64,000 bases of DNA from Nannocystis pusilla. GTDB taxonomy: Bacteria > Myxococcota_A > Polyangia > Nannocystales > Nannocystaceae. Positions 38,191-50,844 of this stretch are shown in pieces. Made by a program: the position numbers and the translations under genes. The stretch spans positions 10,188,001 through 10,252,000 of the forward strand of contig NZ_JAPNKE010000002.1 of NCBI RefSeq assembly GCF_026626665.1, given 5' to 3'. The first letter of the stretch is position 1. Every line of letters starts with the position of its first letter. The notes below the pieces were generated by a model. That model was not told where the DNA came from. It did not search any database and saw nothing but the letters and a program-made list of their open reading frames with translations.

Positions 38191-40640
38191 GGGGGGCGGG
38201 GAGGCCTCGAGGGTGTCGAGGGCTCGAGTCAGGGAGTCCTGGGGGTCGGGTGATGCGTCGGCGAGCTGTGCGGCGTCGAGTTCGAGCGACGGGGAATCAG
38301 TGCTCGCGTCGGGGGCCGGCGAGGGCGAGGAGGCCTCGATGGCGTCGAGGGCTCGAGTGAGGGAGTCCTGGGGGTCGGGTGATGCGTCGGCAGGAGATGC
38401 CGCGTCGAGTTCGAGCGACGGTGAATCAGTGCGCGCTTCGGGGGCCGGCGGGGGCGGGGAGGCCTCGATGGCGTCGAGGGCTCGAGTCAGGGAGTCCTGG
38501 GGGTCGGGTGATGCGTCGGCGAGCGGTGCGGCGTCGAGTTCGAGCGACGGGGAATCACTGCGCGGGGAGGATGGGTCGGCCGGGGAGGCCTCGAGGGTGT
38601 CGAGGGCCCGGGCCAGCGAGTCCTCGCGGGTTGGGGTGCCGAGGTCGTGGCGGTCGGTGCGGAGGGTCGCGGCGTCGAGAGGGCGCAGAGAACCGGCGGA
38701 GGGCGGGGGCGGCCGGAGTTCCGTGCGAATGTCGAGCGCGGAGGGGGTGCGGGGAGGCTCGGCGTCGGAGGAGACGTCGAGCGCGTCGAGGGCTCGCGTG
38801 AGCGAATCCTCGCGACCCCGAAGTGGTGGGAAGCGGCGAGAGGAGAGGCCGACGTGCTCCGAATCGCCGGCGTGGGGAGAGACCGTGTCGGAGCTCGAAG
38901 CTGCGGCGAGGGGGAGCGCAGGCGGCTCGTGGTCGACGGGTCGGGAAGCGGGGCGCTCGCGGGTTGGAAGCTCCGCGAGCGGGCGCGAATCGGTGCGCTC
39001 GACGGTCGGAACGGGGAGGGGCTGGAGCGGCCGCGATTCTTCGACAATGCCGGTCGCGTGAGCTTCGGCGAGAGGTTCGGCGATGTCCAGCGCGTCGAGG
39101 GCTCGCGTCAGAGAGTCTTCCCGGTCGTGGCGAGCGTCGAGCAGACGCGGAGCGTCGGAGGCAGCGAAGGATTGCAGAGCTTCGTTCGTGCCGGGAGATT
39201 GCGAGGCGTCGGGGAGGGCGATGAATTGCGGGGCGTCGCGAGTGTCCAGGAGGAGGGAAGCGTGGTGGACGTCGGGAGAGGAATCGGTGTGATGAGCGAG
39301 CGCGCCGAGCCGGGCGTCCTGTGCCGGCTCGGCGGCGGGCGGTTCGGCCTCGAGCGCGTCGAGGGTGAGGGTCAGCGAATCGTCGCCGCGCGAGGGGGTG
39401 ACTCCGGCGTCGTCAGGGCGCGGCAGATCGATCGAGGTCTCCGCCGATGCATGGCCGGAGCCGCTGATGTGGGCCTCGAACGTGAAGGGGGCGGCGTCGA
39501 CGACCGCGAGAGGTTGGGCGGGCGCTTGCTCGGAACCCGAGAGGATCGAGGCGGCGCGGGCGGTGTCGGCTGCGGCGAAGGTCGAGAGCTCGGTCGGGTC
39601 GAGCTCGATCGTCAGCGAGTCCTCGGGGAGCGGGACGTGCGGGAGGGCGTGCGCGGACGCTGCTGCGAAGGTCGCAGAGTCGTGCGGGTCGAGCACGAGC
39701 GGGGTGGCGTCGTCGAACTCGAGGGCGTTGAGCGGGGCGAGGGCGTCGTCGAGCTCGCGGGCCGAGAAGGGACCGCTCGGCGGCTCCGATGCTCCGGCGA
39801 CCGGACGCGGTGAGTCGTTGCGGCGCGGCGAAGGGTCGAAGAGCTGGAGGTCGGGCAGGTCGATGGCGTCGGGCTCGGTCCGCGACGGCGAGGATGCGGC
39901 GGGCTGCGGGGCCGTGGGCTCGAAGAGAGGTTTGTCGTCGCCGGCGACGACATGCTGAGCCGAGGTCGAGGGGATGGCGAGCTCGGGCGAATCGAGAGTG
40001 CCGTCGCGGGCGGCGGAAAGCGGGGAAGCGGGGTCGCTGGCGAGGGCGAGCGAGGAATGAGAGGAGGCGTCGCGGGAGGTTTGGTCGCGGGCGACGGCGT
40101 GCGGGTCGTGGGAGGAGGTGTCGGCCGCGGGACGCGAGATATGGGATGCGCCGCGGGAGGATGCGTCGCTGGTGGGGAGCGGGGAATGAGATGAGGCGTC
40201 GCTGGCGGGGAGCGCGGAATGAGGAGACGAGCCTCGGGGGGAGGTCTCGACTGCGGCGGGGAGCGAGGAATGAGGGGAGGTTTCGGCCGCGGCGGGGAGC
40301 GGGGAATGAGATGCGTCGCGGGTCGTCTCGACCGCGGCGGCGAGGGATGAATGGGGGGAGGTCTCGGCCGCGGCGGGGAGCGGGGAATGAGAGGTTTCGG
40401 CCGCGGCGGGGAGCGAGGAATGAGGAGATGCGCCGCGGGTGGTCTCGGCCGCGGCGGCGAGGGAGGAATGGGGGGAGGCGCCGCTGGCGGAGAGCGGAGT
40501 GGCTGGTTCAGAGGCGGCGGAGAGCGGAGAATAAGAGGAGGAGTCGTCTGCGGCGGAGAGCGAGGAGCGGGGGGAGACGGCTGGTGAGGGAGCGTCACTG
40601 GCGGCGGCGAGCGGAGAAACGCGCGACGCGGCTCGTGAGG
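38167..40640 (-). CDS. Disordered DSL-motif region of the giant protein, first part
   Basis: Open frame from the break at about 40640; the first in-frame GTG is at 39696. The upper part is Ser/His/Pro-rich with repeats such as SSHSPLPAAAETSPHSSLPA. From 39700 on, short amphipathic motifs recur every 30-60 residues in an acidic, Pro/Ala-rich chain: PEDSLTIELD, DDSLTLTLDALE, REDSLTRALDALD (twice), REDSLARALDTLE and PQDSLTRALDAIE (three times). Around the last copies the whole 43-residue unit (SPSLELDAAPLADASPDPQ plus motif) is duplicated. The frame ends at 38167 because of an extra G at 38191-38196. Such spaced helical motifs in a disordered chain suggest multivalent docking; this is inference. 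Confidence 0.6.
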
Positions 40641-42460
40641 GGCGCCGCTGGCGGGGAGCGGGGAATCAGAGGAAGCGGCGCCGGTGGGGGAGAGCGCGGA
40701 ATGAGGAGATGCGTCGTCCGCGGCGCCTGAGGGATGGTGAGAGGCGGCCGGCGAGGGAGCGTCGCTGGGGGAGCGCGGGGAAGTGGAGATATCGCCCGCG
40801 GCAGTGAGCGAGGCATGGGCCGAGGCGACTCGAGAGGGCGCGTCCGCGGGGGAGAGCGGGGAATGAGGAGATACGTCGTCCGCGGCGACTGAGGAATGGT
40901 GAGAGGCGGCCGGCGAGGGAGCGTCGCTGGGGGCGCGCGGGGAGGCGTCATCCGCGGCAGTGAGCGAGGAATGGGTTGGAGCGAGTCGAGAGGACGCGTC
41001 GGTGGGGGAGAGCGGGGACCGAGGGGAGGCGTCGTCCGCGGCGGGGTCCGAGGAATGGATTGAGGCGACTCGAGAGGACGCTTCGCTGGGGGAGAGCGGA
41101 GAATGAGGGGAGGCGTCGCCGGCGTCAGGGGAATGGGGGAGGCGTCGCTGGGGGAACGGGGAGAGGCGTCGCGCGAGACGGGAGGGGCTGGTGGGGAGGG
41201 CGGGCCCAGGCGTGAGAGGGAGGCGTCGCCCGTGGTGTCGAGGGCCTGGCGGGCGAGTTCGTCGGGGTCCTGCGCGCTGGCCTCGTCGCCGCCGACGAGC
41301 GCTTGCGGGAGTTCGATGAATGAAGACTCCCACAGGCGAATGCCGTACTTGCGGCCCAGGGGGATGATGTCGCTGCGGATCCACGCGATCGCGCGGTCGA
41401 GGGCGGCGCGGCCGCCGAACAGGCGGCTGCGCGCGAGCTCGCGGCCGTTGACGGCGGAGATGGCGAAGCGCAGCTCGTCGGCGGCGACGCGGTAACACAC
41501 CGGATCGCCGGCCCCCTTGAGCAAGCTGCGAATGCCGTGATCGCGGGCCTTGGGGGTGCTGTACCCGTGGCTGAAGAGGAGGGCCTCGCCGCGCTCGTCG
41601 TTGAGGTGGAAGTAATGGTGGCCGTCGTCGGCCTTGAAGGCCTCGAATCCGGCGACGCCCGAGGTCGATCTGCGGGTCAGGTCGTAGCCCGATTCGGCGA
41701 CCTTGCGGCGGGTGCGGGCGCCCGCGTACTCCTTCGCCTCGATCGGGGCGAGCCGCACGAGCTGGGCGATCGCGGCGTCACACTCGGCCTCGCTCGCCAG
41801 CCACGGGCTGCGCGCGATCTCCCGGCCGTTGCGGGCGGTCAGCACGAAGTAGCGCCGCCCCTCGGCCTCGCGGCGATCGTAGCGCCGCGGATCGGCGGCG
41901 GCGCCGAGGACCGATTCGACCTGCTCGTCGCGCGCGAACCGGGTGGTGAAGCCGCGCAGGTAGAGCAGGACCTCGCCGCGCTCGCCGTGGACGTGCGCGG
42001 TGAAGAGGCCGTCGCTGGCGCGGTTCAGCAGCTCGAGGCCGGGCTTCTTGGCCGTCGTGCAAGCCGCGAGGTCGTAGCGGACGGCGACCTGGATCGTGTC
42101 GACCGGTTTGGCGCCGCTCTTCTGCGGCCTGGCGAGGTTGATGACGCGGAAGCGCTCGCCGGTGGCGGCCCAGCGCTGCATCTCGGCGAGGCCGGCGTCG
42201 GCCTCGGCGGGGTTGGGGCAGGCGATCCCGCGGGCCAGGAGCTCGCCGTCCTCGCCGCGCAAGGTGAAGTGATAGCTGTCGCCGTCGACCTGCAAGGAGG
42301 CGTCGACGCCCTCGCGCAGGCTGGCGATGACGGCCTCGATCGCGCGCTGCACCGCGGCCTGGTCGCGGAACTCGACGCTGGTCAGGCCGACGCGCTCGCC
42401 CTCGAGGACGACCTGGAACGCGAGCGCGTCGCGCGACTGCTGGACGACACGGAAGTACAC
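40595..42460 (-). CDS. YegP/DUF1508-like domain region (N-terminus of the giant protein)
   Basis: GTG at 42460 (VYFRVVQQSRDALAFQVVLE). The first about 420 residues contain successive YegP-like half-units, each a three-stranded sheet with a helix: ERVGLTSVEFRDQAAVQRAI, SYHFTLRGEDGELLARG, YFVLTARNGREIARSPWL, AGFEAFKADDGHHYFHLND and FAISAVNGRELARSRLF. DUF1508 proteins form obligate double-repeat dimers of unknown role; here four or more half-units are joined in tandem. From about residue 440 (41130) the correct frame moves by one, so the remaining literal frame to 40595 is Pro/Arg-rich noise. The real continuation (40640-41130) reads DASPHSPLSPSEASSRVA repeats. No signal peptide, so the N-terminus should be cytoplasmic. 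Confidence 0.7.
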   Translation of the reverse strand: MYFRVVQQSRDALAFQVVLEGERVGLTSVEFRDQAAVQRAIEAVIASLREGVDASLQVDGDSYHFTLRGEDGELLARGIACPNPAEADAGLAEMQRWAATGERFRVINLARPQKSGAKPVDTIQVAVRYDLAACTTAKKPGLELLNRASDGLFTAHVHGERGEVLLYLRGFTTRFARDEQVESVLGAAADPRRYDRREAEGRRYFVLTARNGREIARSPWLASEAECDAAIAQLVRLAPIEAKEYAGARTRRKVAESGYDLTRRSTSGVAGFEAFKADDGHHYFHLNDERGEALLFSHGYSTPKARDHGIRSLLKGAGDPVCYRVAADELRFAISAVNGRELARSRLFGGRAALDRAIAWIRSDIIPLGRKYGIRLWESSFIELPQALVGGDEASAQDPDELARQALDTTGDASLSRLGPPSPPAPPVSRDASPRSPSDASPIPLTPATPPLILRSPPAKRPLESPQSIPRTPPRTTPPLGPRSPPPTRPLDSLQPIPRSLPRMTPPRAPPATLPRRPPLTIPQSPRTTYLLIPRSPPRTRPLESPRPMPRSLPRAISPLPRAPPATLPRRPPLTIPQAPRTTHLLIPRSPPPAPLPLIPRSPPAAPLTSRVARFSARRRQ

Positions 42461-43158
42461 GAGGCTGGCTCCCGCGATGACCGGCGCCCGGTGCGGCGGC
42501 AGGCCGGAGCACCGCCAATCTATCACGGGCACCCACGGCGCGGCGCGCACGATCGCGGGGTGCGACGGGTGCGAGATCGTAGGCCGCGCAGGCACCGATT
42601 CGCGGCCGATCGGACGGATCCGCGCGCGCTTTTGCGAGGGCCCCAGACCCCACCGCCGCGAGTCGGTGTGCGCGCAAGGAGATGTCCCTGGGGACAGACC
42701 TGCAGAGTCGGCGAACATGACGAAACGAGAGCTGCGGGCCGCGCCCGATCTGTTAACATTGGCCGCGTCACGGAGCCGCTTGTGTCGCAGACGCCATGAA
42801 TCGGCGGGCGAGGAGGCGAGATGTCTGAATGGACAGGTCACTTCCGAGGGCGTCGGCGCGGGCGAGATGGTCGGAGGGGCAGGTCGCGCGTGCGGGCGAC
42901 GAAGGGGCGTCGGTGCGGGCGAGATGGTCGGAGGGGCAGGTCGCGCGTGCGGGGAGTGTTGCGACGCGAGCGGGCGACGGCGGGGGTGCGGAGGCGATCG
43001 CGTCGGCGGGAGATTGAACCAAGACGGGTCGGGGCCATGCGGCCTGGAGATGTCCGAAGGGACATGTTCTCGATCGGCGCGATGAACCCGGCAGATCCTC
43101 GGCGGCTTCTCGGAGCTGGCCGGATGGTCAGGTCGCACGTGGCCGCGACGAGGTCGGG
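42461..43158. other. Divergent intergenic region rich in 14-bp repeats
   Basis: 698 bases between divergent genes. Repeat pairs lie at 42680 (AGATGTCCCTGGGG/ACAGAC), 42819 (AGATGTCTGAATGG/ACAGGT) and 43048 (AGATGTCCGAAGGG/ACATGT). A 57-bp direct duplication (GTCGGYGCGGGCGAGATGGT at 42852 and 42909) contains the degenerate form AGATGGTCGGAGGGG-CAGGTC. The few AT-rich bases at about 42750 (GTTAACATTGG) may belong to a promoter. No gene is supported. Confidence 0.6.
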
Positions 43159-44691
43159 GTGACGGTGCGGCGGTTCGCCTCGTACGCCGAGACGGCGAGA
43201 GTCGACGACGCGACGCTGCGGGCGGCGGCGCAGGACGGCGCGGCGGAGGACCGGGCGCTGGCGTGCTGGCGGCTGATGACGCGGGGGCAGGCGTTGACCA
43301 CGATCGGGGCGGGCGGGCCCGACGCGGGTCATCGACGGTTGCTCCTGCTCAACTTCGCGGTGGCGCGGGAGGTGGAGCTGCTCGAGGCGGTGGCCCAATT
43401 CGACCCGGAGCCGGCGATCCGGCGCGAGGCGTTGGGCTGGCTGATCCGCGTGGCGCCCTCGCCCGTGCCGGCGATGTTGCGAGTGCGCGAGGCGGCCGCG
43501 GAGGAGCCCGATCTGGCGTTCGAGCTCGTGGAGGCGAACCGGCAGTTCGCCTGGGACGCGCTGGCGGCGGAGCTCGAGCTGCGGCTCTCCGCCGCCGACG
43601 TGGCGACGCGCGCCCGCGCGAGCGATCGCCTGTTCGAGCTGGGCGACACGGTGCCGCCGGCGCTCCGAAGCGCGGTCGAGGTCGAGGTCAACGCGGTGCT
43701 GCAGCGCTCGATGCTGTCGCGCTGGGCGCAGTCGGCCGACCACGCGGCGCTGATCGAGGCGCTGACGGCGTGGGTGCGCGGACGCGAGGCAATCGTGCAG
43801 GCGCTGGTGGGGGCGGGTCGCAGCTATCCGTTCGAGATGTTGGCGCCGGTGGCGGCCGCGGGCGACGCTGCGGCGGTGACGGAGCTGCTCGGGCCGCCGT
43901 ACTCGCCGCCGGCCGGGGCCTGGCTTTTGGGGCAGATGAGGGCGGCGCTGGCGGAGGGGCGAGACATCGAGGTGCTGCTGCAGCGATTCGCGGGCGCCTG
44001 TCGCGAAGGCGCGGTGTCGCCTGTGAGCGACGATGACGCGGCGCTGGTGCTCCTGCTCGCAGGCGAGGACGTGCCCTCGACGCTGAGTCCGGAGCTGTCC
44101 CGGCTGTTGCAGGCGCCGCACCGCACCTTGCGTCTGCTCGCGGCGCGGGAGCTGAGCCGCCATGACATCGCGTCGCCGGCAGTGCAGGCGATCGGGCTGG
44201 CCGAACTGGACGAGGAGATGCTGGCGCGCTGGGCCCGCTCGGACCACCACGCGTCGTTGCTCGCCGCGGCGCTCGGAGCGGCGAGGGAGCTCGTCGCGTC
44301 GCCGCTGCCGTGGTCGGAGGCCCTGTCGGCGCTGGAGACCGCGCTGCCGCGGTGGTCGGCGGTGCTGTGGGCGTTGACGACAGCGGGACGCAGAGCTCCG
44401 TGGGAGGCGCTGCAACCGATCGCCGAAGCGCTGGCGACGGAGTACGTGGAGCCGCTCCAGCTCGTGGACTCACAGGTCGTGGTGGCGCTGATCTGCCTGT
44501 CCGAGCGGCCCCTGGTCCCGGCGGCGCGTCGCTGGCTGGTGGTGATGGAAGACCGCTCGCGGCTGTTCTCCGGCGACGGGTGGGCGGTGCGCGAGGCGCT
44601 AGGGTCGGTGCCGGCCGGCGATCTCGAGGCCGACGAGCTCGAGCTGTTGCAGAGCTTCCGCGAAGAGGAGCGCGAGCTCTCGGAGGAGTGA
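43159..44691 (+). CDS. HEAT-repeat-like hypothetical protein
   Basis: 510 residues from GTG at 43159 (MTVRRFASYAETARVDDATL). Predicted entirely alpha-helical, with repeating helix pairs about 35-40 residues long (LEAVAQFDPEPAIRREALGW, LQAPHRTLRLLAARELSRHD, ARWARSDHHASLLAAALGAA). The pattern D/P-x-x-x-R-x-x-A-x-x-x-L is typical of HEAT or Armadillo-like solenoids. No catalytic motif, signal peptide or membrane helix. The C-terminus is very acidic (SFREEERELSEE). Scaffold or regulator role is inferred. Upstream is a repeat-rich region; a small membrane protein gene follows 36 bp later. Confidence 0.7.
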   Translation: MTVRRFASYAETARVDDATLRAAAQDGAAEDRALACWRLMTRGQALTTIGAGGPDAGHRRLLLLNFAVAREVELLEAVAQFDPEPAIRREALGWLIRVAPSPVPAMLRVREAAAEEPDLAFELVEANRQFAWDALAAELELRLSAADVATRARASDRLFELGDTVPPALRSAVEVEVNAVLQRSMLSRWAQSADHAALIEALTAWVRGREAIVQALVGAGRSYPFEMLAPVAAAGDAAAVTELLGPPYSPPAGAWLLGQMRAALAEGRDIEVLLQRFAGACREGAVSPVSDDDAALVLLLAGEDVPSTLSPELSRLLQAPHRTLRLLAARELSRHDIASPAVQAIGLAELDEEMLARWARSDHHASLLAAALGAARELVASPLPWSEALSALETALPRWSAVLWALTTAGRRAPWEALQPIAEALATEYVEPLQLVDSQVVVALICLSERPLVPAARRWLVVMEDRSRLFSGDGWAVREALGSVPAGDLEADELELLQSFREEERELSEE

Positions 44692-44727
44692 GCGATCGGG
44701 GCTGCGCGGCGGGGGGAATGTGAAAAG

Positions 44728-45165
44728 ATGCGGGTCGTGGATCCGCATCGACTGTTCACAATCCTCAATAGCGCGTCGCTGGCCGGGTGGGTGCTGCTGT
44801 GGCTGGCGCCCCGGGCCCGCGTGACGCAGCGGCTGGTGTACAGCGGGCTGTTCTCGCTGCTGCTGGCGGCGATCTACCTGGCGATCCTGGTGCCGCACTT
44901 CGCGTTCGAGGACCTGCGCGCGTTCAATTCGCTCGAGGGGGTGATGCGGCTGTTCCAGGACCCGTGGGTGATGCTGGCCGGGTGGGTGCATTACCTGGCG
45001 TTCGACCTGTGGATCGGGGCGTGGATCGGGCGCGACGCGGCGGCCCGCGACTGCCCGCGCCTGCTGGTGGTGCCGTGCCAGGTGTTGACGCTGCTGCTCG
45101 GGCCCGTGGGGCTGCTGGTGTACGTGGCGCTGGTGCGCCGGGCGCTGCCCTCCGGGCGGCCGTGA
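44728..45165 (+). CDS. ABA4-like membrane protein (DUF4281)
   Basis: 145 residues from ATG at 44728, 36 bp after the preceding gene and likely co-transcribed with it. Four transmembrane helices (TILNSASLAGWVLLWLAP, VYSGLFSLLLAAIYLAIL, VMLAGWVHYLAFDLWIGAWI, VVPCQVLTLLLGPVGLLVYV). The motif WVHYLAFDLWIGAWIGRDA and the ending LGPVGLLVY are the hallmarks of the ABA4-like family. In plants ABA4 is needed for neoxanthin synthesis; in bacteria the family is uncharacterised but may act on carotenoids or other isoprenoids. The length matches the family. No carotenoid gene is nearby. Confidence 0.85.
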   Translation: MRVVDPHRLFTILNSASLAGWVLLWLAPRARVTQRLVYSGLFSLLLAAIYLAILVPHFAFEDLRAFNSLEGVMRLFQDPWVMLAGWVHYLAFDLWIGAWIGRDAAARDCPRLLVVPCQVLTLLLGPVGLLVYVALVRRALPSGRP

Positions 45166-45507
45166 GCCGGCTCGGGCCGGCGTTTGCGGCCCGTGCGCGA
45201 GGCGCGTGAGCCGGCGCGGTCGCGCCGGTTCGGCGGTGTGTGCGAGGCCGCGGTCCGGCGCTGGCGCGGCCGCCGAGGAGGGTCGGACTTCCTCGCTTCG
45301 GGGCGTTCGCGCGGGCGCCCTCGGGCCCACGAGCGCGCGGGCCCGTGACGTGGAGGCGGGCCTGCGGTGCGGTTTCGGCGAGGGACGAGCGACGGGGCGG
45401 GCCCACGGCGCGGGGTCGGCGAGGGGGCGCGGGGGCTGGCGAGGGTGAGCGGGCCCGCGAGGGCGGGGCCGCCCACTTCGGCGCGCGGCGCTTATGATCC
45501 GCCGATC
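45166..45507. other. Intergenic region, no clear feature
   Basis: 342 bases, extremely GC-rich with GGGC/GCGGG runs. A TATGAT at 45493, 9 bp before the next start, resembles a -10 box but has no partner -35, so it is not called as a promoter. Confidence 0.4.
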
Positions 45508-47622
45508 ATGAAGTACTCGCGGCCCCCGTTCTCCTGTTCGTGTCTCGCGTCGCTGGCGGCGCTGATGGTGCTGGCCTGCGGCGACGCGGGGTCGGCGACG
45601 ACCGAAGACGCCAGCTCGACGGGCACGGCGACGACGACCGAGGCCGCGACGACCGAGGAGACGCCGACGACGACCGAGGCGACGACGACCGAGACGGCGA
45701 GCACGACGAGCGAGGACCCGACCACCGGCGAGCCGCTGCCGCCGGCGGAGGTGCCCGAGGGCTGCAACCCGATCGCGTACGCGGCCGACTGCATGCTGCC
45801 GTACCCGTCGGACTTCTTCCTGGTCGAGGACGCGGGGCTGCCGGGCGGGGTGCGCGTGGCGCTGACGGAGCAGGCTGTCCCCAAGACCATGATGGGCGTG
45901 GCGGTCGACAACCTGGCGTCGCACCCGGCCGACGGGTTCTCGCATCACATGCCGATCCTGGCGCTGTTCCCCGAGGGCATCGACACGCAGAACCTGACGT
46001 TCCACAGCGACGGCGGCGACGCGACGCTGGCGGCGACCAGCCCGACGCTGCTGATCGAGGCGGACACCGGCGAGCTGGTGCCGCACTGGGTCGAGCTCGA
46101 CGCGATGACGTCCGACCCGACGCGGCAGGCGCTGATCGTGCGGCCGTTCGTGCGGCTGAAGGACAGCGCGCGCTACATCGTGGCGTTCCAGGGGCTGGTG
46201 GCGGGCGACGGCTCGGCGGTGGCGCCCCCGCTGGGCTTCGCGCACGTGCTGCAGGGCGACGTGGCCGGCCACCCGGTGCTGGAGCCGCTGGCGCAGCGCT
46301 ACGAGGAGCAGATCTTCCCGGCGCTCGAAAAGGCCGGGGTGAGCCGCGCGGGGCTGCAGCTGGCGTGGGACTTCACCACGGCCTCGGAGGCGCGCAACAC
46401 CGACGATCTGGTGGCGATCCGGGAGGACGTGATCGCCACGCTCGGACAGAGCGGGCCGGCGGTCGAGTTCGACAACGTGATCCCCGACTACAGCGAGGAG
46501 TTCGCGCTGCGCGTCGAGGGCAAGATCGAGGTGCCGCTGTACCTCGAGGCGGACGAGCCGATGGCGCGGATCCACCGCGGCGCCGACGGCAAGCCGGAGG
46601 CCAACGGGACGATCTGGGTGCCGTTCACGCTGCAGGTGCCGAAGTCGGTGTACCCGCTCGACGCCGATTTCGAACCGGCGCGCATCATCCAGTACGGCCA
46701 CGGCTTCTTCGGCGAGCGCGAGGAGATCAACTGGAGCGCGATGCGGGCGTTCTCGACCGAGCGCAAGTTCATCATGGTCGCGACCGAGTGGGCCGGGATG
46801 GCGCTCGAGGACCAGGGCGCGGTGGTCGAGTCGATCTTCGACGACCCGTCCAACGTGTTCCTGTTCACCGACCGCCTGCACCAGGGCTTCGCCAACCAGC
46901 TGGCGCTGTCGTACGCGATCCAGACCACGCTCGCCGAAAGCGACGAGCTCAAGGCGTTCGACAAGCTGCTGTACGCGCCCGACGAGGTCTACTGGTACGG
47001 CATCTCGCAGGGCTCGATCTTCGGCCTGACGTTCATGGCGCTGTCGCCGGTGATCGAGAAGGCGGTGCTCGACGTCGGCGGCGGGCCCTACTCGCTGATG
47101 ATGACGCGCTCGGGCTCGTTCTCGATGCTGTTCGACATCGTCAAGGTGGTGATCGGCGACGAGCCGCTGGCGATCCAGAAGTTCATCGCCCTGTCGCAGC
47201 ACACCTGGGACCGCGTCGACCCGCTGACCTACGCGCCGCGCGTGCTGCAGCAGCCGTACGACGACAGCCCCGAGCGCAAGATCCTGTTCACGTACGGGGT
47301 CGGCGACCACTCGGTCAACAACCTCGCCAGCCACCTGCTGCTGCGCGCGACCGGGATCGACCTGCTCGACCCGACGGCGCAGCCGGTCTACGGCCTGCAG
47401 ACCACACCCGCGCCGGCGGCGGGCTCGGCGGGCGTGCCCGTCGACTTCCACGTGCCGGAGCTGCCGGGCATCGAGGCGAAGATCCCGCCGGAGCCGGCCG
47501 ACGAGTACAACGTCCACGAGCTGGTCCGCCGCAACCCGAAGGTCCGCGAGCAGATCGACATGTTCCTCCGGCCAGGTGGGCAGATCGAGAACTTCTGCGA
47601 CGGGGCCTGCGACCCCGAGTGA
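45508..47622 (+). CDS. Secreted alpha/beta-hydrolase-like lipoprotein
   Basis: 704 residues from ATG at 45508. Lipobox LMVLAC, then a Thr/Glu linker (TTTEATTTETASTTSEDPTT). The domain begins near residue 85 (GCNPIAYAADCMLPYPSDFF) with beta-rich sequence to about 300, then ARIIQYGHGFFGEREEINWS (oxyanion-type HGxxG), the nucleophile elbow YGISQGS with S500 and FTYGVGDHSVNN with D600/H601. This order fits an alpha/beta-hydrolase with an N-terminal extra domain, of a family common in Myxococcota and annotated as putative lipase or esterase. Nothing shows the substrate. The ending DGACDPE is acidic and Cys-containing. Outer-membrane or external location is expected. Confidence 0.85.
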   Translation: MKYSRPPFSCSCLASLAALMVLACGDAGSATTEDASSTGTATTTEAATTEETPTTTEATTTETASTTSEDPTTGEPLPPAEVPEGCNPIAYAADCMLPYPSDFFLVEDAGLPGGVRVALTEQAVPKTMMGVAVDNLASHPADGFSHHMPILALFPEGIDTQNLTFHSDGGDATLAATSPTLLIEADTGELVPHWVELDAMTSDPTRQALIVRPFVRLKDSARYIVAFQGLVAGDGSAVAPPLGFAHVLQGDVAGHPVLEPLAQRYEEQIFPALEKAGVSRAGLQLAWDFTTASEARNTDDLVAIREDVIATLGQSGPAVEFDNVIPDYSEEFALRVEGKIEVPLYLEADEPMARIHRGADGKPEANGTIWVPFTLQVPKSVYPLDADFEPARIIQYGHGFFGEREEINWSAMRAFSTERKFIMVATEWAGMALEDQGAVVESIFDDPSNVFLFTDRLHQGFANQLALSYAIQTTLAESDELKAFDKLLYAPDEVYWYGISQGSIFGLTFMALSPVIEKAVLDVGGGPYSLMMTRSGSFSMLFDIVKVVIGDEPLAIQKFIALSQHTWDRVDPLTYAPRVLQQPYDDSPERKILFTYGVGDHSVNNLASHLLLRATGIDLLDPTAQPVYGLQTTPAPAAGSAGVPVDFHVPELPGIEAKIPPEPADEYNVHELVRRNPKVREQIDMFLRPGGQIENFCDGACDPE

Positions 47623-47773
47623 ACGGCGGCCGGGGCGCGCGGCTCGAAGGCGCGCGCGCGGGCTCGGCGAGGGCCCGAGTACGCACCTGTGCGGCGAGTG
47701 CCTCCCAATTGCGAGACAGTGACGCGTCCGCGTTCCCGCCGCGGGACCGGCTCGGTAGGCTGAAGCGGCCAGG

Positions 47774-50677
<2,904 letters not shown>

Positions 50678-50681
50678 TCGG

Positions 50682-50765
50682 ACCCGTCCCTGAGGGCATG
50701 TTCTCAGGGGCATGTCCGTAAGCACATGCTCGTTCAGGAATGTCTGAAGAAGCATGTCCAGCGGC
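50682..50765. repeat. 14-bp phased array, five to six units
   Basis: ACCCGTCCCTGAGG, GCATGTTCTCAGGG, GCATGTCCGTAAGC, ACATGCTCGTTCAG, GAATGTCTGAAGAA and GCATGTCCAGCGGC. It starts 5 bp after the kinase stop codon and runs into the leader of the histidine kinase gene. Confidence 0.92.
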
Positions 50766-50844
50766 GCGGCGGGCGGCGCGGCGGGCGAGGGCGGGCCGGC
50801 GGCGGGGGCGGGGCGTGTCATGCTTGGCCGGCGGGGGTTCGACC

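Larger units (their letters stand above)
32457..42460 (-). other. Giant ~3,300-residue coding locus broken into about seven frames
   Basis: From GTG at 42460 to the stop at 32457 the minus strand codes continuously for recognisable, compositionally uniform protein, but in successive frames. Breaks fall near 41130, 40640, 38191-38196, 35600, 35340 and 33958-33970. Order of parts: YegP/DUF1508-like domains (to about 41200); a Ser/Ala/Pro/His stretch with ASPHSPLSP-type repeats; a 4-kb section with more than 20 DSLxxL motifs; GESSRPHPASPSLEPKPKA repeats; a Pro-rich part; a membrane helix near 34430; a C-terminal extracytoplasmic domain. Flanking sequence at each break keeps the same repeat pattern, so one protein is the best explanation. 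At 38191 a run of six G replaces five G in an otherwise matching copy at 38450. Either the assembly has homopolymer indels or the gene is decaying or phase-variable. Confidence 0.6.

Noticed and set aside
35498..39958. Numerous plus-strand frames with regular ESAGSRS- or GDASASG-type repeats
   Set aside because: They are mirror images of the minus-strand DSL-motif repeats. The minus-strand reading keeps acidic, helix-forming motifs across separate units and joins known domains.
45493..45498. TATGAT as a -10 box before the hydrolase lipoprotein
   Set aside because: No -35 element at an acceptable distance and only 9 bp to the ATG; a chance match is likely.
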